Shown here in pieces: positions 17,786 through 27,273 of a stretch of 64,000 nucleotides of DNA. The position numbers and the translations under genes were made by a program. Positions within the stretch are counted from its first letter, which is position 1. Every line of letters starts with the position of its first letter. Source of the DNA: Capnocytophaga sp. oral taxon 338 str. F0234 (lineage in GTDB: Bacteria; Bacteroidota; Bacteroidia; Flavobacteriales; Flavobacteriaceae); the NCBI RefSeq assembly GCF_000192225.1, contig NZ_GL872413.1, positions 2,102,613-2,166,612 of the forward strand. The letters are read 5' to 3'. The notes under the pieces were generated by a model. That model worked only from the letters and a program-made list of their open reading frames with translations. It did no database searches and was not told where the DNA came from.

Positions 17786-18808
17786 ATGAAAAATATTTTA
17801 ATTACAGGAGGAGCTGGCTTCATTGGAGCCAACTTCGTCGTGTACTTTGCCAAAAAATATCCCAACTATCATTTGGTAAACTTAGATAAACTCACTTATG
17901 CAGGGGATTTAGGCAATCTTACTGAAGTAGAAAAAGCTCCCAATTATACTTTTGTACAAGGTGATATCTGTAATAGGAAACTTATTGAAGATCTCTTTGA
18001 GAAATATCATTTTCAAGGAGTGATTCATTTTGCTGCTGAATCCCATGTAGATAACTCTATTGTTAATCCTGATACCTTCATCACCACCAATATACACGGT
18101 ACTTTTACCCTCTTAGATGTAGCTCGCCACCACTGGATGGAGGCGCCTTTTGTAGTCAAAGAAGGCTACAAAGAAGCGCGTTTTCACCATATTTCCACGG
18201 ATGAAGTATATGGTTCCTTAGGAGAAACTGGCTTATTCACCGAGGCTACTGCGTATGCTCCTAATTCTCCTTATAGTGCTTCCAAAGCCTCTTCTGATAT
18301 GATTGTGCGGGCTTACTTTCATACCTATGGATTGAATGTAACTACTTCCAATTGTTCTAATAATTATGGACCAAAACAACATAAAGAAAAACTGATTCCT
18401 ACTATTATACGAAAGGCATTACAAGGAGAAACCATTCCTATTTATGGAGATGGAAAGAATATAAGGGATTGGTTATATGTTCTTGATCATTGTACAGGAA
18501 TTGACTTGGTATTCCATAAGGGGAAAGCAGGAGAAACTTATAACATAGGAGGACGCAACGAGCGTAATAACCTCTTTATCGCAGGATACATCTGTGAGTT
18601 GTTAGACCAAAAGCGCCCACTTCCCAAAGGAAAATCCCACAAAGAACTCATCACTTTCGTACAAGATCGTGCCGGACATGACCGCAGATATGCCATTGAT
18701 GCTACTAAAATAGAAAACCAGTTAGGTTGGCATGCACAAGAGAACTTCGAGACGGGAATTGTGAAAACTATTGATTGGTATCTCACTTATTTTAAAGATT
18801 TGTTGTAG
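17786..18808 (+). CDS. rfbB: dTDP-glucose 4,6-dehydratase
   Basis: 340 residues, extended short-chain dehydrogenase. NAD-binding GGAGFIGANF at the N-terminus, HFAAESHVDNS, the STDEVYGSLG catalytic block and YSASKASSD with the Tyr-Lys pair. Second step of the pathway. The gene order A-C-D-B without glycosyltransferases alongside means rhamnose is made here but attached by enzymes encoded elsewhere. Confidence 0.97.
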   Translation: MKNILITGGAGFIGANFVVYFAKKYPNYHLVNLDKLTYAGDLGNLTEVEKAPNYTFVQGDICNRKLIEDLFEKYHFQGVIHFAAESHVDNSIVNPDTFITTNIHGTFTLLDVARHHWMEAPFVVKEGYKEARFHHISTDEVYGSLGETGLFTEATAYAPNSPYSASKASSDMIVRAYFHTYGLNVTTSNCSNNYGPKQHKEKLIPTIIRKALQGETIPIYGDGKNIRDWLYVLDHCTGIDLVFHKGKAGETYNIGGRNERNNLFIAGYICELLDQKRPLPKGKSHKELITFVQDRAGHDRRYAIDATKIENQLGWHAQENFETGIVKTIDWYLTYFKDLL

Positions 18809-18826
18809 CATTCGGCACATCATCCA

Positions 18827-19696
18827 ATGAAAGATATAGTAAAAGGGTACTTATGTGCCTTTATTTCGGCATTTACCTACGGACTGATTCCCCTTTTTAT
18901 GATTCCCATCAAGAAAGCGGAGACATTCTCGGTAGATGCTACTCTTTTTTATCGCTTTCTTATTGCCAGTGGCTCTATCCTCATCTTCCTTTTCTACCAA
19001 AAGGAAAGACTTCGTATTAGCTTTCGAGAAATGGGTATTATGACTCTTTTGGGCTTGTTCTACGCACTTTCTGCAGAATTTCTATTTTTGGCGTATGACT
19101 ACCTTAGCCCAGGAATTGCCTCCACCATTTTCTTTAGTTATCCGATTATCGTCGCTTTAATATTGGTACTCTTTTATAAGGAGAAAATCACCTTACCGAC
19201 AGTGCTTTCCTTGCTCTTGGTAGTGGCAGGAGTAGGGATGCTGAGCATCAAGAAGGGAGCTGCCTTTAACTATGTAGGGCTTGCCATCTCTCTATTAGGG
19301 GCATTGGTTTATGCTCTCTATATACTAATTATCAACAAGGTACGTATAGAAGCCTCAGGGGTAAAGGTTTCTTTTTATTCTATGTTTTTTTCCTCTATTT
19401 ACTTCTTGGTCAAGGCTATAATATTTAGAGAAAATATCACCATTTCCTCCTTATCTTTGGTGGGTAACCTTACTTTGTTTGCTCTTATCACCACCTCCCT
19501 TTCCTTAGTCGCCTTAGTGTATGCGGTACGCTATATAGGTTCTACCCCTACAGCAATTATGGGGGCTTTTGAGCCTATCGTAGCGGTGCTTATCAGTGTG
19601 GGACTTTTCGGAGAAGCCCTCACTTCCTCCCTTATCATAGGCGGTATGGTCATCATCGCTGGGGTATTGATAGATATAATCTTCAATAAACACTAA
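18827..19696 (+). CDS. EamA/DMT-family transporter
   Basis: 289 residues with ten predicted membrane helices in two EamA repeats, typical of drug/metabolite transporters. It starts 18 bp after rfbB on the same strand and ends before a terminator, so it is likely the last gene of the rhamnose operon. Whether its substrate is linked to sugar-nucleotide metabolism is unknown. Confidence 0.85.
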   Translation: MKDIVKGYLCAFISAFTYGLIPLFMIPIKKAETFSVDATLFYRFLIASGSILIFLFYQKERLRISFREMGIMTLLGLFYALSAEFLFLAYDYLSPGIASTIFFSYPIIVALILVLFYKEKITLPTVLSLLLVVAGVGMLSIKKGAAFNYVGLAISLLGALVYALYILIINKVRIEASGVKVSFYSMFFSSIYFLVKAIIFRENITISSLSLVGNLTLFALITTSLSLVALVYAVRYIGSTPTAIMGAFEPIVAVLISVGLFGEALTSSLIIGGMVIIAGVLIDIIFNKH

Positions 19697-19743
19697 ATAA
19701 ACTCTTTTAGCAAAGGGGGTAGCAACTAATAAGGGTAACACTT

Positions 19744-19774
19744 CTTAGATAATTCCTGAGTATCTAAGTTTTTT
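19744..19774 (+). terminator. Terminator of the rfb-DMT operon
   Basis: 8-bp inverted repeat (19744-19751 with 19761-19768) followed by six T residues. It overlaps the last codons of the convergent gene at 19764. Confidence 0.65.
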
Positions 19775-20369
19775 GTTCTAATGCATGAATTGTATTTAAG
19801 TAATCTTCTATAGAATAATCGCTTAATTCACCTGTATTTATATGATTTTTTAATATAATTACTATCTTTTCAGCCACTTGAAAAGGAATTATTCCTTTAG
19901 CAGAAAGCATCTTCTTCACTTCTGTATGGAAATTTACTATTGATTTCTTTTTAGGGCTTATATTAGGTATTGAAATCAAATAGTCCCACCTTTCCTCCCA
20001 AGAGGTATATTGTGGAAATGAGGAGATATTTAAGGACACATAGTAATTCACCTTTTTGTGAGTGGTAGCTTCCTTAAAGAAATCAAAAACCTTATCCGTA
20101 GGATATAGCTTATATCGTCCAACCATATTCCCTATACTTGATATAATATTAATTAACATGTGCGTATTGGCTGGGAATATTTTCCCTATGGTGATTAAGT
20201 GTTCTGCCAAAAGAGAGTCTGTTAGCATAGGAATATAGGATATAGAAAACTCCTTTCTTGGGAATTTTTCAAATTCTGATACTATTTTCTCTAAATTCTC
20301 CTCATTATATGATTTCCAAAGATATAATTTATCCTTTAAGTCTTCTAATGTTTTAATTTTTTGTTGCAT
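19764..20369 (-). CDS. Hypothetical protein, helical, unknown
   Basis: 201 residues, no family recognised. Predicted mostly helical and soluble, with charged N-terminal helices (KIKTLEDLKDKLYLWKSY) and no signal peptide. It is AT-rich relative to the flanking nnr and transporter genes, which may mean it is accessory. It is isolated: a strong terminator at 20451-20483 separates it from nnr, and its own 3' end overlaps the terminator of the opposite operon. Confidence 0.55.
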   Translation of the reverse strand: MQQKIKTLEDLKDKLYLWKSYNEENLEKIVSEFEKFPRKEFSISYIPMLTDSLLAEHLITIGKIFPANTHMLINIISSIGNMVGRYKLYPTDKVFDFFKEATTHKKVNYYVSLNISSFPQYTSWEERWDYLISIPNISPKKKSIVNFHTEVKKMLSAKGIIPFQVAEKIVIILKNHINTGELSDYSIEDYLNTIHALEQKT

Positions 20370-20450
20370 GGGAGTTATTTTTAGTAATTGATGCAGTCAT
20401 TCACTAAATAATCGTCAAATTCACTTATATTTCTGTGTGTTTAAAAGATT

Positions 20451-20483
20451 AACGCCGATAATCATTCCTTAATTATCGGCGTT
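20451..20483 (-). terminator. Terminator of the nnr operon
   Basis: Perfect 12-bp inverted repeat, GC-rich for this region (20451-20462 with 20472-20483, 9-nt loop), 22 bp beyond the nnr stop. Confidence 0.75.
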
Positions 20484-20505
20484 ATAGATTACTTGACATT
20501 CATCC

Positions 20506-22074
20506 TTAACTAAGGAAGTCAATGATATCACTGGCTATCATAATATTCTTTTTGGTACTCCTTACATAGGTATCGGCGGCTTTTCCGTGGATATATACTC
20601 CTACAATAGCAGCATTGAGTGGGGTATAGCCTTGCGATAAGAGCCCCGTAAGGACTCCTGTAAGGACATCGCCACTACCTGCGGTCGCAAGGGCAGGGTT
20701 CCCTGTGGAGTTCACCCAGAAATGATCACCATCGGTAATCATGGTGAAAGCCCCCTTGAGTACTAAAATAACTTTGTGCTTCTTGGCAAACTGTTTGGCT
20801 TTTTCTTGTCGGTCAAGGTCATCAGACCACTTACCAATGAGGCGTTCAAGCTCCTTAGGGTGTGGAGTGAGGATAGCGTTCTTAGGAAGAATTCGCTGGA
20901 GGTCTTCGCTGGAGGCGACAAGGTTCAGTGCATCGGCATCAATGACAAAAGGGATATTAGGGAAAGTCCTAAGTAAGGCAGCCAGAGTGCCCTGTGCATA
21001 GGCAGAGGTACCCATGCCTACTCCTATACCTATCGCACTGGGAGAAAAAGGAATATCGGTGGGAGCGAGTTCCTCCTCTTGGGAGGAGGTCAGTACCATA
21101 GCCTCTGGAAGGGCGGTTTGTGCTATTTGATAACCACACTTAGGCAGCAGAAGGGTAAGCAGACCCGCACCACTGCGCAGGGTCGCCTTTCCACTCAAGA
21201 TAGGAGCTCCTATCTTTCCATAACTACCTCCTACCAAAAGAGCATGCCCATAAGTGCTTTTATTAGTAAAACGATGGCGCGTACGAAGTAATCGTTTTAT
21301 TTCCCGTTCTGTAGTATAGTCATATTCAGTAGTTACTTCCTTGAGATAGTCATAGGACAAAGGCAACGGAAGTATTTCCCAATAAGGAATATAACGTCCT
21401 GTCTGTGGGAGAAGGAAAGGTAATTTAGGGGCAAAGAAAGTAAGTACTACATGAGGGGTTACAAAGATATCTTTCTCTTGCTTATCTTCTCCAAAATAAA
21501 GCCCTGAAGGGGTATCAATACTGATAATAAGTCCCTTCTGTCGGTTAATCTCTTCAAATACACGCTGAACCCAAGGAGATACGCGGCGAGAGAGACCTAT
21601 CCCAAAAATAGCATCAATAGTAATAGGTTGAGTAGCATTATACTTATTAGCGATAAAGTCCTCAAAGCCTTTAGCCGGCTTTCCCTTAAGGGTTTGGAAA
21701 GGTTTCTCATTGGCTTGTAAGAAGTCCTCTGAGGTTTCAGGCTGAGCTATTGTAGTAATCTCTACTTCATGGAACTCCTTGAGTAGGTTTAAGTTCTTGG
21801 TAAAGTCCTCTGAATGAAGTTCGCTAAAGGGGACAATCGTTACTTTAACTTTCTTTCCAGCTTGAAAGAGCATTCTTGCCAAAGCAAGTCCATCTCCTCC
21901 ATTATTACCAACACCTGCATAGATATGGTAAGGATTATCTCCTGGTAGGTTTTTCTTAATCCAAGCTAAAATAGTGGAAGAAGCCTTCTCCATTTGATCC
22001 CAAGAGGTAATTTGTTGTTCTTGAATGGTTTGCTGATCTGCAGCTAACATTTGCTCATTAGTAAGTATTTTCAT
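20506..22074 (-). CDS. nnr: Bifunctional NAD(P)H-hydrate epimerase / ADP-dependent dehydratase
   Basis: 522 residues, the usual length of the fused enzyme. The N-terminal YjeF/NnrE domain (about 1-220) has GVGNNGGDGLALARML; the C-terminal ribokinase-like NnrD domain (about 250-522) has LVGGSYGKIGAP, VIDADALNL, LTPHPKELERL and the ATP/Mg motif ATAGSGDVLTG. Together they repair NADHX and NADPHX. It is preceded by a small conserved gene in the same operon. Confidence 0.96.
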   Translation of the reverse strand: MKILTNEQMLAADQQTIQEQQITSWDQMEKASSTILAWIKKNLPGDNPYHIYAGVGNNGGDGLALARMLFQAGKKVKVTIVPFSELHSEDFTKNLNLLKEFHEVEITTIAQPETSEDFLQANEKPFQTLKGKPAKGFEDFIANKYNATQPITIDAIFGIGLSRRVSPWVQRVFEEINRQKGLIISIDTPSGLYFGEDKQEKDIFVTPHVVLTFFAPKLPFLLPQTGRYIPYWEILPLPLSYDYLKEVTTEYDYTTEREIKRLLRTRHRFTNKSTYGHALLVGGSYGKIGAPILSGKATLRSGAGLLTLLLPKCGYQIAQTALPEAMVLTSSQEEELAPTDIPFSPSAIGIGVGMGTSAYAQGTLAALLRTFPNIPFVIDADALNLVASSEDLQRILPKNAILTPHPKELERLIGKWSDDLDRQEKAKQFAKKHKVILVLKGAFTMITDGDHFWVNSTGNPALATAGSGDVLTGVLTGLLSQGYTPLNAAIVGVYIHGKAADTYVRSTKKNIMIASDIIDFLS

Positions 22075-22105
22075 AAGTGCACTATTAAATGAATTATATG
22101 ATTGA

Positions 22106-22459
22106 TTATAAATAGTCTATATGCTTAAAATAAGTAAGAATAGCCTCCTTCAAAAGGATATTTTGTTCTTTTTGAGGTAAGCAGAGATGATCTTTTATTC
22201 TTCTGTAAAAGGGCCATCCGTCCTTATCTTTGTATTCAAAAAAATAATATCCATAAGGGGCTAATACGCAGCAAGTAGCAATGTGTATTAGGTTAATTTT
22301 CTCTTCTTTGGAGAAAGTCTGATGATATTTTCCGAGCTCCTGAATTCCTATCAAATAGAGTACTTTATCTATATCCATTTGCTTAGGCAAAGAGAAGTCC
22401 TTAATAAGTTTCTGTAAGAGAATTTCCCATTGTTCATTGAGTGTTTTTTCTGTTGTCAC
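22106..22459 (-). CDS. Conserved hypothetical protein (operon with nnr)
   Basis: 117 residues; the start is GTG at 22459. No named domain is recognised, but the compact hydrophilic sequence (IGIQELGKYHQTFSKEEK, WPFYRRIKDHLCLP) looks conserved rather than random. It is the first gene of an operon with nnr (31-bp gap), behind a clear promoter at 22488-22517. Similar small proteins seem to occur in other Flavobacteriaceae, from memory only. Confidence 0.65.
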   Translation of the reverse strand: MTTEKTLNEQWEILLQKLIKDFSLPKQMDIDKVLYLIGIQELGKYHQTFSKEEKINLIHIATCCVLAPYGYYFFEYKDKDGWPFYRRIKDHLCLPQKEQNILLKEAILTYFKHIDYL

Positions 22460-22487
22460 GTATTACATATCTTATGCTAAGGGAGAG

Positions 22488-22517
22488 CAAATATACTAAT
22501 TTTTATGCATATTACAA
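22488..22517 (-). promoter_or_regulatory. Promoter of the nnr operon
   Basis: On the minus strand TTG (22515-22517), 19 bp, then TATATTTG (22488-22495). Confidence 0.65.
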
Positions 22518-22600
22518 GATATGAACAAACTTTTTTATTTTGTTAAAAACTTTACAATACTGAATAACAATATTTTAGGTTGTTATCTATCCTGTAAATG

Positions 22601-22630
22601 TTGTTTGTTTATTCTTTTTTTTTAACTTTG
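22601..22630 (+). promoter_or_regulatory. Promoter of the TlpA-like lipoprotein
   Basis: TTG at 22601-22603, 19 bp, then TAACTTTG at 22623-22630; the ATG is 27 bp downstream. Confidence 0.6.
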
Positions 22631-22657
22631 TGATTCAATTCAGAAATAAGGAATAAA

Positions 22658-24028
22658 ATGAAAAGAATTTTTATTACAAGTATAGCTGCCATTAGCTTGT
22701 TATCTGCTTGTAGAGATAAGGCAACGAAAAAAGATATAGATTATGCCGTTATCTCTGGTAAGGTATTCTCCCCAGAAGAAAATCAAAAGTTACTCTTATT
22801 ACAAAATGATGAGGTAGTAAGGGAAATTCCTGTATCAGCAGATGGAACCTTCCGAGATACCATCAAGGACTTAGGAGAGAATCCTTTCTACTATTTGCAT
22901 GAAAATCCCGCTGTTCAGACACCTATTTATTTAAATAAAGGGGTTAATCTTGATATTACACTTAATGAAGATCTTAGCAAGACACAAGTATCCGGAGAAG
23001 AAGCTAAAAAGACACAATTCTTGATAGAAAAAAATGCTTTCGTTTTTGATAAAATCAATGGCGCTGACTCCAACCTATTTGGACAAAAACCTCAGGAGTT
23101 CAAAGAAAATATAAAGTCTCTTCTTAATGAACTCAATGAAAAGTTAAAACCTTATAATTTCAATGAAGAATTTGTAAAGAACCAAGAAAAATGGTCTAAA
23201 TATAAATTCATAGAATATCTAATTGTATATCCTACTTATTATAGCTATTTTTCTGGAAGGGAAGCTATACTCCCAGATGGTTTCTTTGCAGAGAAGGAAA
23301 GTATCAATTTTGATGATGCACAAGAGTATGACCTAGTAGATTCCTACAGAGACTTAGTACGTAGTGAATACTTTAATCTCTTAAGTAATCCTAATGACCC
23401 TAAACAGGTAGAAAACTTTATAAACACTATAAATAGTTTAAAATCTGCTAATATTCGTGCTGATTTGGCAAAGGGAGTTCTACCTCTTATCACGCCTGGG
23501 AATGCTCAGAACAAACTAATCTTTGACTTCATCAACAAAAATGCAACTAATGAAAAAACTAAAGACGAAGCTAAGAAAGCTTATGATATTGCCACTAAGT
23601 TAGTTGCAGGGAATCCTTCTCCTAAGTTCACCAACTATGAAAACTTCAATGGGGGAACTTCTTCCTTAGATGATTTCAAGGGGAAAGTAGTATACATAGA
23701 TGTTTGGGCTACTTGGTGCAAACCTTGTATTGGGGAGATTCCTGCTCTTAAGGCTTTAGAGGCTAAATTCCATGGTAAAAATATAGAGTTCGTAAGTATC
23801 TCTATTGATGAGAACAAAGAAGCGTGGAAAAAAATGGTTACTGAAAAACAATTAAAAGGAGTGCAACTCATTGCAGACAAAGCTCTTGAATCCGAGTTCA
23901 TACAAGAATATAATATCCTTCAGTTCCCTACCTTTATCATTATTAACAAAGATGGAAAAATTGTAAGCGCCAATGCAGAGAGACCTTCAAGTCCAACTAT
24001 TGAAGCTACTTTAAAAGGACTCCTATAA
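22658..24028 (+). CDS. TlpA-like thioredoxin-fold lipoprotein
   Basis: 456 residues. Lipobox LSAC with Cys18 anchors it in the envelope. The N-terminal part (to about 130) resembles the beta-sandwich found before TlpA domains in Bacteroidota (DUF4369-like), a helical middle follows, and the C-terminal thioredoxin fold holds WATWCKPCIGEIP, the redox CxxC near residue 355, with the cis-proline region LQFPTFIII. It probably reduces or isomerises disulfides of exported proteins. The partner is unknown. It has its own promoter and a shared terminator with mreD. Confidence 0.88.
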   Translation: MKRIFITSIAAISLLSACRDKATKKDIDYAVISGKVFSPEENQKLLLLQNDEVVREIPVSADGTFRDTIKDLGENPFYYLHENPAVQTPIYLNKGVNLDITLNEDLSKTQVSGEEAKKTQFLIEKNAFVFDKINGADSNLFGQKPQEFKENIKSLLNELNEKLKPYNFNEEFVKNQEKWSKYKFIEYLIVYPTYYSYFSGREAILPDGFFAEKESINFDDAQEYDLVDSYRDLVRSEYFNLLSNPNDPKQVENFINTINSLKSANIRADLAKGVLPLITPGNAQNKLIFDFINKNATNEKTKDEAKKAYDIATKLVAGNPSPKFTNYENFNGGTSSLDDFKGKVVYIDVWATWCKPCIGEIPALKALEAKFHGKNIEFVSISIDENKEAWKKMVTEKQLKGVQLIADKALESEFIQEYNILQFPTFIIINKDGKIVSANAERPSSPTIEATLKGLL

Positions 24029-24047
24029 CCCTGAATAGGATGAAAAC

Positions 24048-24080
24048 AAAAAATAAGGCTTGTATAAAGCCTTATTTTTT
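24048..24080. terminator. Bidirectional terminator between the TlpA-like gene and mreD
   Basis: Perfect 13-bp inverted repeat (24048-24060 with 24068-24080, 7-nt loop); runs of A before and T after serve both convergent transcripts. Confidence 0.8.
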
Positions 24081-24598
24081 TATCTATAAGATTCCTCTTT
24101 CCGCTTAGGATTTCCTATTATTTGTTCTACAAGTAAGCATACAACTCCTGAAAAAAGTACATTTATCAAAGTTTTATGAAGAGAAAATAACCATAATTGC
24201 CATTGAAATGTTTCCAAAATGGAAAAAATAAGATGAAAAATAAGAACAAAAGAAAAGATATAAAGGATTCGTAAGGTAAGACTTACTTGTCGCAGATTAA
24301 TAAACTGTTCATCAAAAGTTTGTCCAAAAAAAAGACGTACTAATATAGGTCTTAAGAATACCACACACAAGGTAGCACAGGTATATACCCCTCCTGTATG
24401 GGAAAGAATATCAATAATAAGCCCTGCTAACACAGCCAAAATAAGCAGAGGTGTTTTATTTTCAAAAAAAGGAAAGGTCATAAAGAAAAGTAAATACAAG
24501 GCTGGATTCACATACCCAAATAAGTTTATATTACTGAGAATAATCCCCTGTAGAAGTACCCATCCTAATAGCTGAAAAATATAGATTAGATTATTCAT
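24080..24598 (-). CDS. mreD: Rod shape-determining protein MreD
   Basis: 172 residues, five to six membrane helices, matching the poorly conserved MreD family in size and topology. The assignment rests mainly on position: the start overlaps the mreC stop by 8 bp. It is a membrane partner of MreC in the elongasome. It is the last gene of the operon: the terminator overlaps its stop, so no mrdA or rodA follows directly. Confidence 0.88.
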   Translation of the reverse strand: MNNLIYIFQLLGWVLLQGIILSNINLFGYVNPALYLLFFMTFPFFENKTPLLILAVLAGLIIDILSHTGGVYTCATLCVVFLRPILVRLFFGQTFDEQFINLRQVSLTLRILYIFSFVLIFHLIFSILETFQWQLWLFSLHKTLINVLFSGVVCLLVEQIIGNPKRKEESYR

Positions 24599-25433
24599 TC
24601 TGAGTTTGTTGTATTTCTTCTTCTAATTCTTTTATCTGCTCTTGTTCCCTATTCTTAATAACATATACATGCTGTAATTGCCTCATATTTGAGAACAGTA
24701 TTACATTAGAAAGCAAAGAGTTATCCCTTGTATTGGCATTGACATCTTTAACCTTTCCTATAGGAATTCCTTTTGGGAAGATATTAGAATGCCCTGCAGT
24801 TACAATAGTATCTCCTACTGAGATAGTAGCTAAACTTGGGATATCCGAGAGTTGCACTACTGTAGGGTCCTTGCCGTCCCACGAAAGAGTACCATAATAA
24901 CCAGATTTCAGATGGGTTGCACTAATCTTAGATAAAGAATTCAATACAGATTGTACTGAAGAAAAATTTCTTGAAGTCTTATCAATAATTCCTACAATAC
25001 CTTGTGGAGAAACCACCCCCATATCCTCACGTATACTATCCTTCTCTCCTTTATTAATAATCAGGTAATTCTTTGCCAAATGGTAACTATTCTTAATTAC
25101 CTCAGCACGGAAAACAGAATAAGTATTTGGAGAGAATAACAAAATAGGTTTTTGTGATAATTCCTCTAAACGTTCTGCTTTTATTTTAAGTAATTCTTCC
25201 TGTAGCCTTCTATTTTCTTGTGAAAGGGATTCATTTTGTTGCTTTAAGTAGAAATACTTTTCAATGCCATTTTGAATAAGAAAAATATTCCCTGTTACAC
25301 CATTTGCGATATACAGAAATTTAGATTTTTGAAATGAATTTGCATCAATCACAAGCGCAAAGGAAAGTAAGAAGAGTACTAAAAAAACTAAAAAATCCTT
25401 CTGTCGTTTAAAAAATAATAAGATAAGGCGCAT
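24591..25433 (-). CDS. mreC: Rod shape-determining protein MreC
   Basis: 280 residues. One N-terminal membrane segment (about 14-32), a coiled coil (about 55-90, EQQNESLSQENRRLQEELLKI-like) and the periplasmic double beta-barrel with VVSPQGIVGIIDK and GDTIVTAGHSNIFPKGIPIG. The C-terminus is a second charged coiled coil rich in Glu and Gln. It links cytoplasmic MreB to the cell-wall synthases. It is adjacent to mreB with no gap. Confidence 0.93.
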   Translation of the reverse strand: MRLILLFFKRQKDFLVFLVLFLLSFALVIDANSFQKSKFLYIANGVTGNIFLIQNGIEKYFYLKQQNESLSQENRRLQEELLKIKAERLEELSQKPILLFSPNTYSVFRAEVIKNSYHLAKNYLIINKGEKDSIREDMGVVSPQGIVGIIDKTSRNFSSVQSVLNSLSKISATHLKSGYYGTLSWDGKDPTVVQLSDIPSLATISVGDTIVTAGHSNIFPKGIPIGKVKDVNANTRDNSLLSNVILFSNMRQLQHVYVIKNREQEQIKELEEEIQQTQNE

Positions 25434-26462
25434 CTACTTCATCAAGATAGTTTTAAATTTTTGAATATTCTTCAAGGTAATTCCTGTTCCTCTCACCACA
25501 GCACGAAGAGGGTCTTCAGCTACATATACAGGTAAGTCTGTACGCATGGATATACGTTTGTCCAAGCCACGGAGCATGGAGCCTCCTCCTGCCATATAGA
25601 TTCCTGTATTATAAATATCTGCTGCTAACTCTGGAGGTGTTTGGGAAAGTGTCTCCATAATAGCATCTTCTATGCGAAGGATGGATTTGTCTAAGGCTTT
25701 AGCTACCTCCCGATGGGATATTTCCACTTGTTTTGGTTTTCCGGTAAGGAGGTCTCTTCCTTGTACAGGCATAGGATCAGGTGGAGAGTCAATTTCCTCA
25801 ATGGCGGCACCTGTATTAATTTTTATATTTTCGGCTGTAGTTTCTCCTATATAGAGGTTATGGCGTGTACGCATGTAATAGATGATATCATTGGTAAAGA
25901 CATCACCCGCTATTTTTACAGATTTATCACAAACAATCCCTCCTAAGGCTATGACTGCTATCTCTGCAGTTCCTCCTCCTATATCAATAATCATATTCCC
26001 TTTCGGTTGCATAATATCCAACCCTATTCCTATGGCAGCTGCCATAGGTTCATAAATAAGAAATATTTCTTTACCATTAACCCTTTCACAGGACTCTCTT
26101 ACCGCTCTCATCTCCACCTCAGTAATTCCGGAAGGGATACACACTACTATTTTAAGGGAGGGAGAGAAGAATCTCCTTTTCAACGGGGGGATACTCCTTA
26201 TAAAGGCATTTATCATTTGTTCGGAAGCATCAAAGTCAGCAATTACTCCATCCTTAAGTGGGCGAACGGTTTTGATACGCTCATAAGTTTTCCCTTGCAT
26301 TAGCTGTGCTTCTCTTCCTACTGCAATGATTTTATTAGAGCTCAAGTCACGAGCCACTATAGAGGGACTATCCACTACAACCTTATCTTTATGAATAATA
26401 AGTGTATTGGCAGTTCCTAAGTCAATCGCTATTTCTTCTGTTAAGAAATCAAAAAGTCCCAT
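25434..26462 (-). CDS. mreB: Rod shape-determining protein MreB
   Basis: 342 residues, bacterial actin. Phosphate 1 motif AIDLGTANTLI, phosphate 2 MIIDIGGGTAEIAVI and adenosine motif YMAGGGSMLRGL are all intact. It forms membrane-associated filaments that direct lateral wall growth. First gene of mreBCD; a TATCTTTG box at 26554-26561 gives a leader of about 90 nt. Confidence 0.97.
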   Translation of the reverse strand: MGLFDFLTEEIAIDLGTANTLIIHKDKVVVDSPSIVARDLSSNKIIAVGREAQLMQGKTYERIKTVRPLKDGVIADFDASEQMINAFIRSIPPLKRRFFSPSLKIVVCIPSGITEVEMRAVRESCERVNGKEIFLIYEPMAAAIGIGLDIMQPKGNMIIDIGGGTAEIAVIALGGIVCDKSVKIAGDVFTNDIIYYMRTRHNLYIGETTAENIKINTGAAIEEIDSPPDPMPVQGRDLLTGKPKQVEISHREVAKALDKSILRIEDAIMETLSQTPPELAADIYNTGIYMAGGGSMLRGLDKRISMRTDLPVYVAEDPLRAVVRGTGITLKNIQKFKTILMK

Positions 26463-26553
26463 TATATTCCTTTATTTTTATATTAAAATATCTTTTTAAT
26501 TAAGAAAAATATAAGTGTTTTTTAAATGTAATCAAAAACTACTTTTTAGCCGT

Positions 26554-26561
26554 CAAAGATA
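26554..26561 (-). promoter_or_regulatory. -7 box of mreBCD
   Basis: TATCTTTG on the minus strand, 91 bp before the mreB ATG; no TTG at the expected spacing. Confidence 0.45.
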
Positions 26562-26656
26562 ACAAAAAATCTTCAAAGAAAAAACATTAAGCAGAATGTT
26601 TTTTATTATTTTTGTCAACTTTACTACAAATAATTAGTTCACAATGTTTTAAAAAA

Positions 26657-26685
26657 TAAAACCATTCTGTTTTAGAATGGTTTTA
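26657..26685 (-). terminator. Orphan terminator upstream of mreB
   Basis: Perfect 12-bp inverted repeat (26657-26668 with 26674-26685, 5-nt loop). The T-rich tail is stronger on the minus strand. No annotated gene ends here: rng, the nearest upstream minus-strand gene, has its own hairpin at 27237-27258. Confidence 0.6.
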
Positions 26686-26931
26686 CCTACTAAGAAACAT
26701 AAAAGATTTATTGAATATTAATAACTTTCATTTTAAAAAATATGATTATTATACGGGTAGCTCACAGAAAAATATATACTTATTCTAAAGAACTCATAAT
26801 TCCTCTTCTTTATATTTTCCAAAAGGCTAACGAACATGAATTTATTCTTTCATCTCATAATAATTCTATTCCTCTACGCTCAAAAAGGCCAGGAAAAACT
26901 CTTTTTACAGATCAATTCATTTAAAACATTG
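26686..26931 (-). ncRNA. Candidate small RNA (speculative)
   Basis: Between a TAACTTTG box at 26932-26939 (minus strand) and the orphan terminator at 26657-26685 lies about 250 bp with no convincing coding sequence. The longest minus-strand frame from an ATG here is about 34 codons. The -33 TTG is not seen and the sequence is AT-rich, so the -7 match could be chance. The rest of the gap 26463-27273 shows only very AT-rich sequence. Confidence 0.25.
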
Positions 26932-27236
26932 CAAAGTTATAAAAAATCAATAAACACCTATAATTTTTAAAACATATTTAACTTTATACATAAATTTTTA
27001 ATATTTAAACAACAATATTATGATTATATAAATTTATTTACAAAATTACATATATTATACTCAAATACAGTCTCATAAAATGCAAAATATGAACTTATAA
27101 TACATTTTTTAATCTTTTATTGAATAAAATATTATTATTTGTATATTACAATAAAGATAGCTTTAAAAATAATCGATGCTACAACAAATATCACATTAAA
27201 GACATTATTATCCTTTATAAGAAAGAAGGAAGAGAA

Positions 27237-27258
27237 AAGCTACTCAAAAGAGTAGCTT
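27237..27258 (-). terminator. Terminator of rng
   Basis: Perfect 9-bp inverted repeat (27237-27245 with 27250-27258, 4-nt loop), 15 bp after the rng stop on the minus strand. Confidence 0.65.
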
Positions 27259-27273
27259 CTTAAATATTTTAAA

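Noticed and set aside
26742..26924. 60-codon plus-strand frame in the gap upstream of mreB
   Set aside because: No promoter, no recognisable sequence and strong AT bias; the same stretch is better considered for a minus-strand small RNA.
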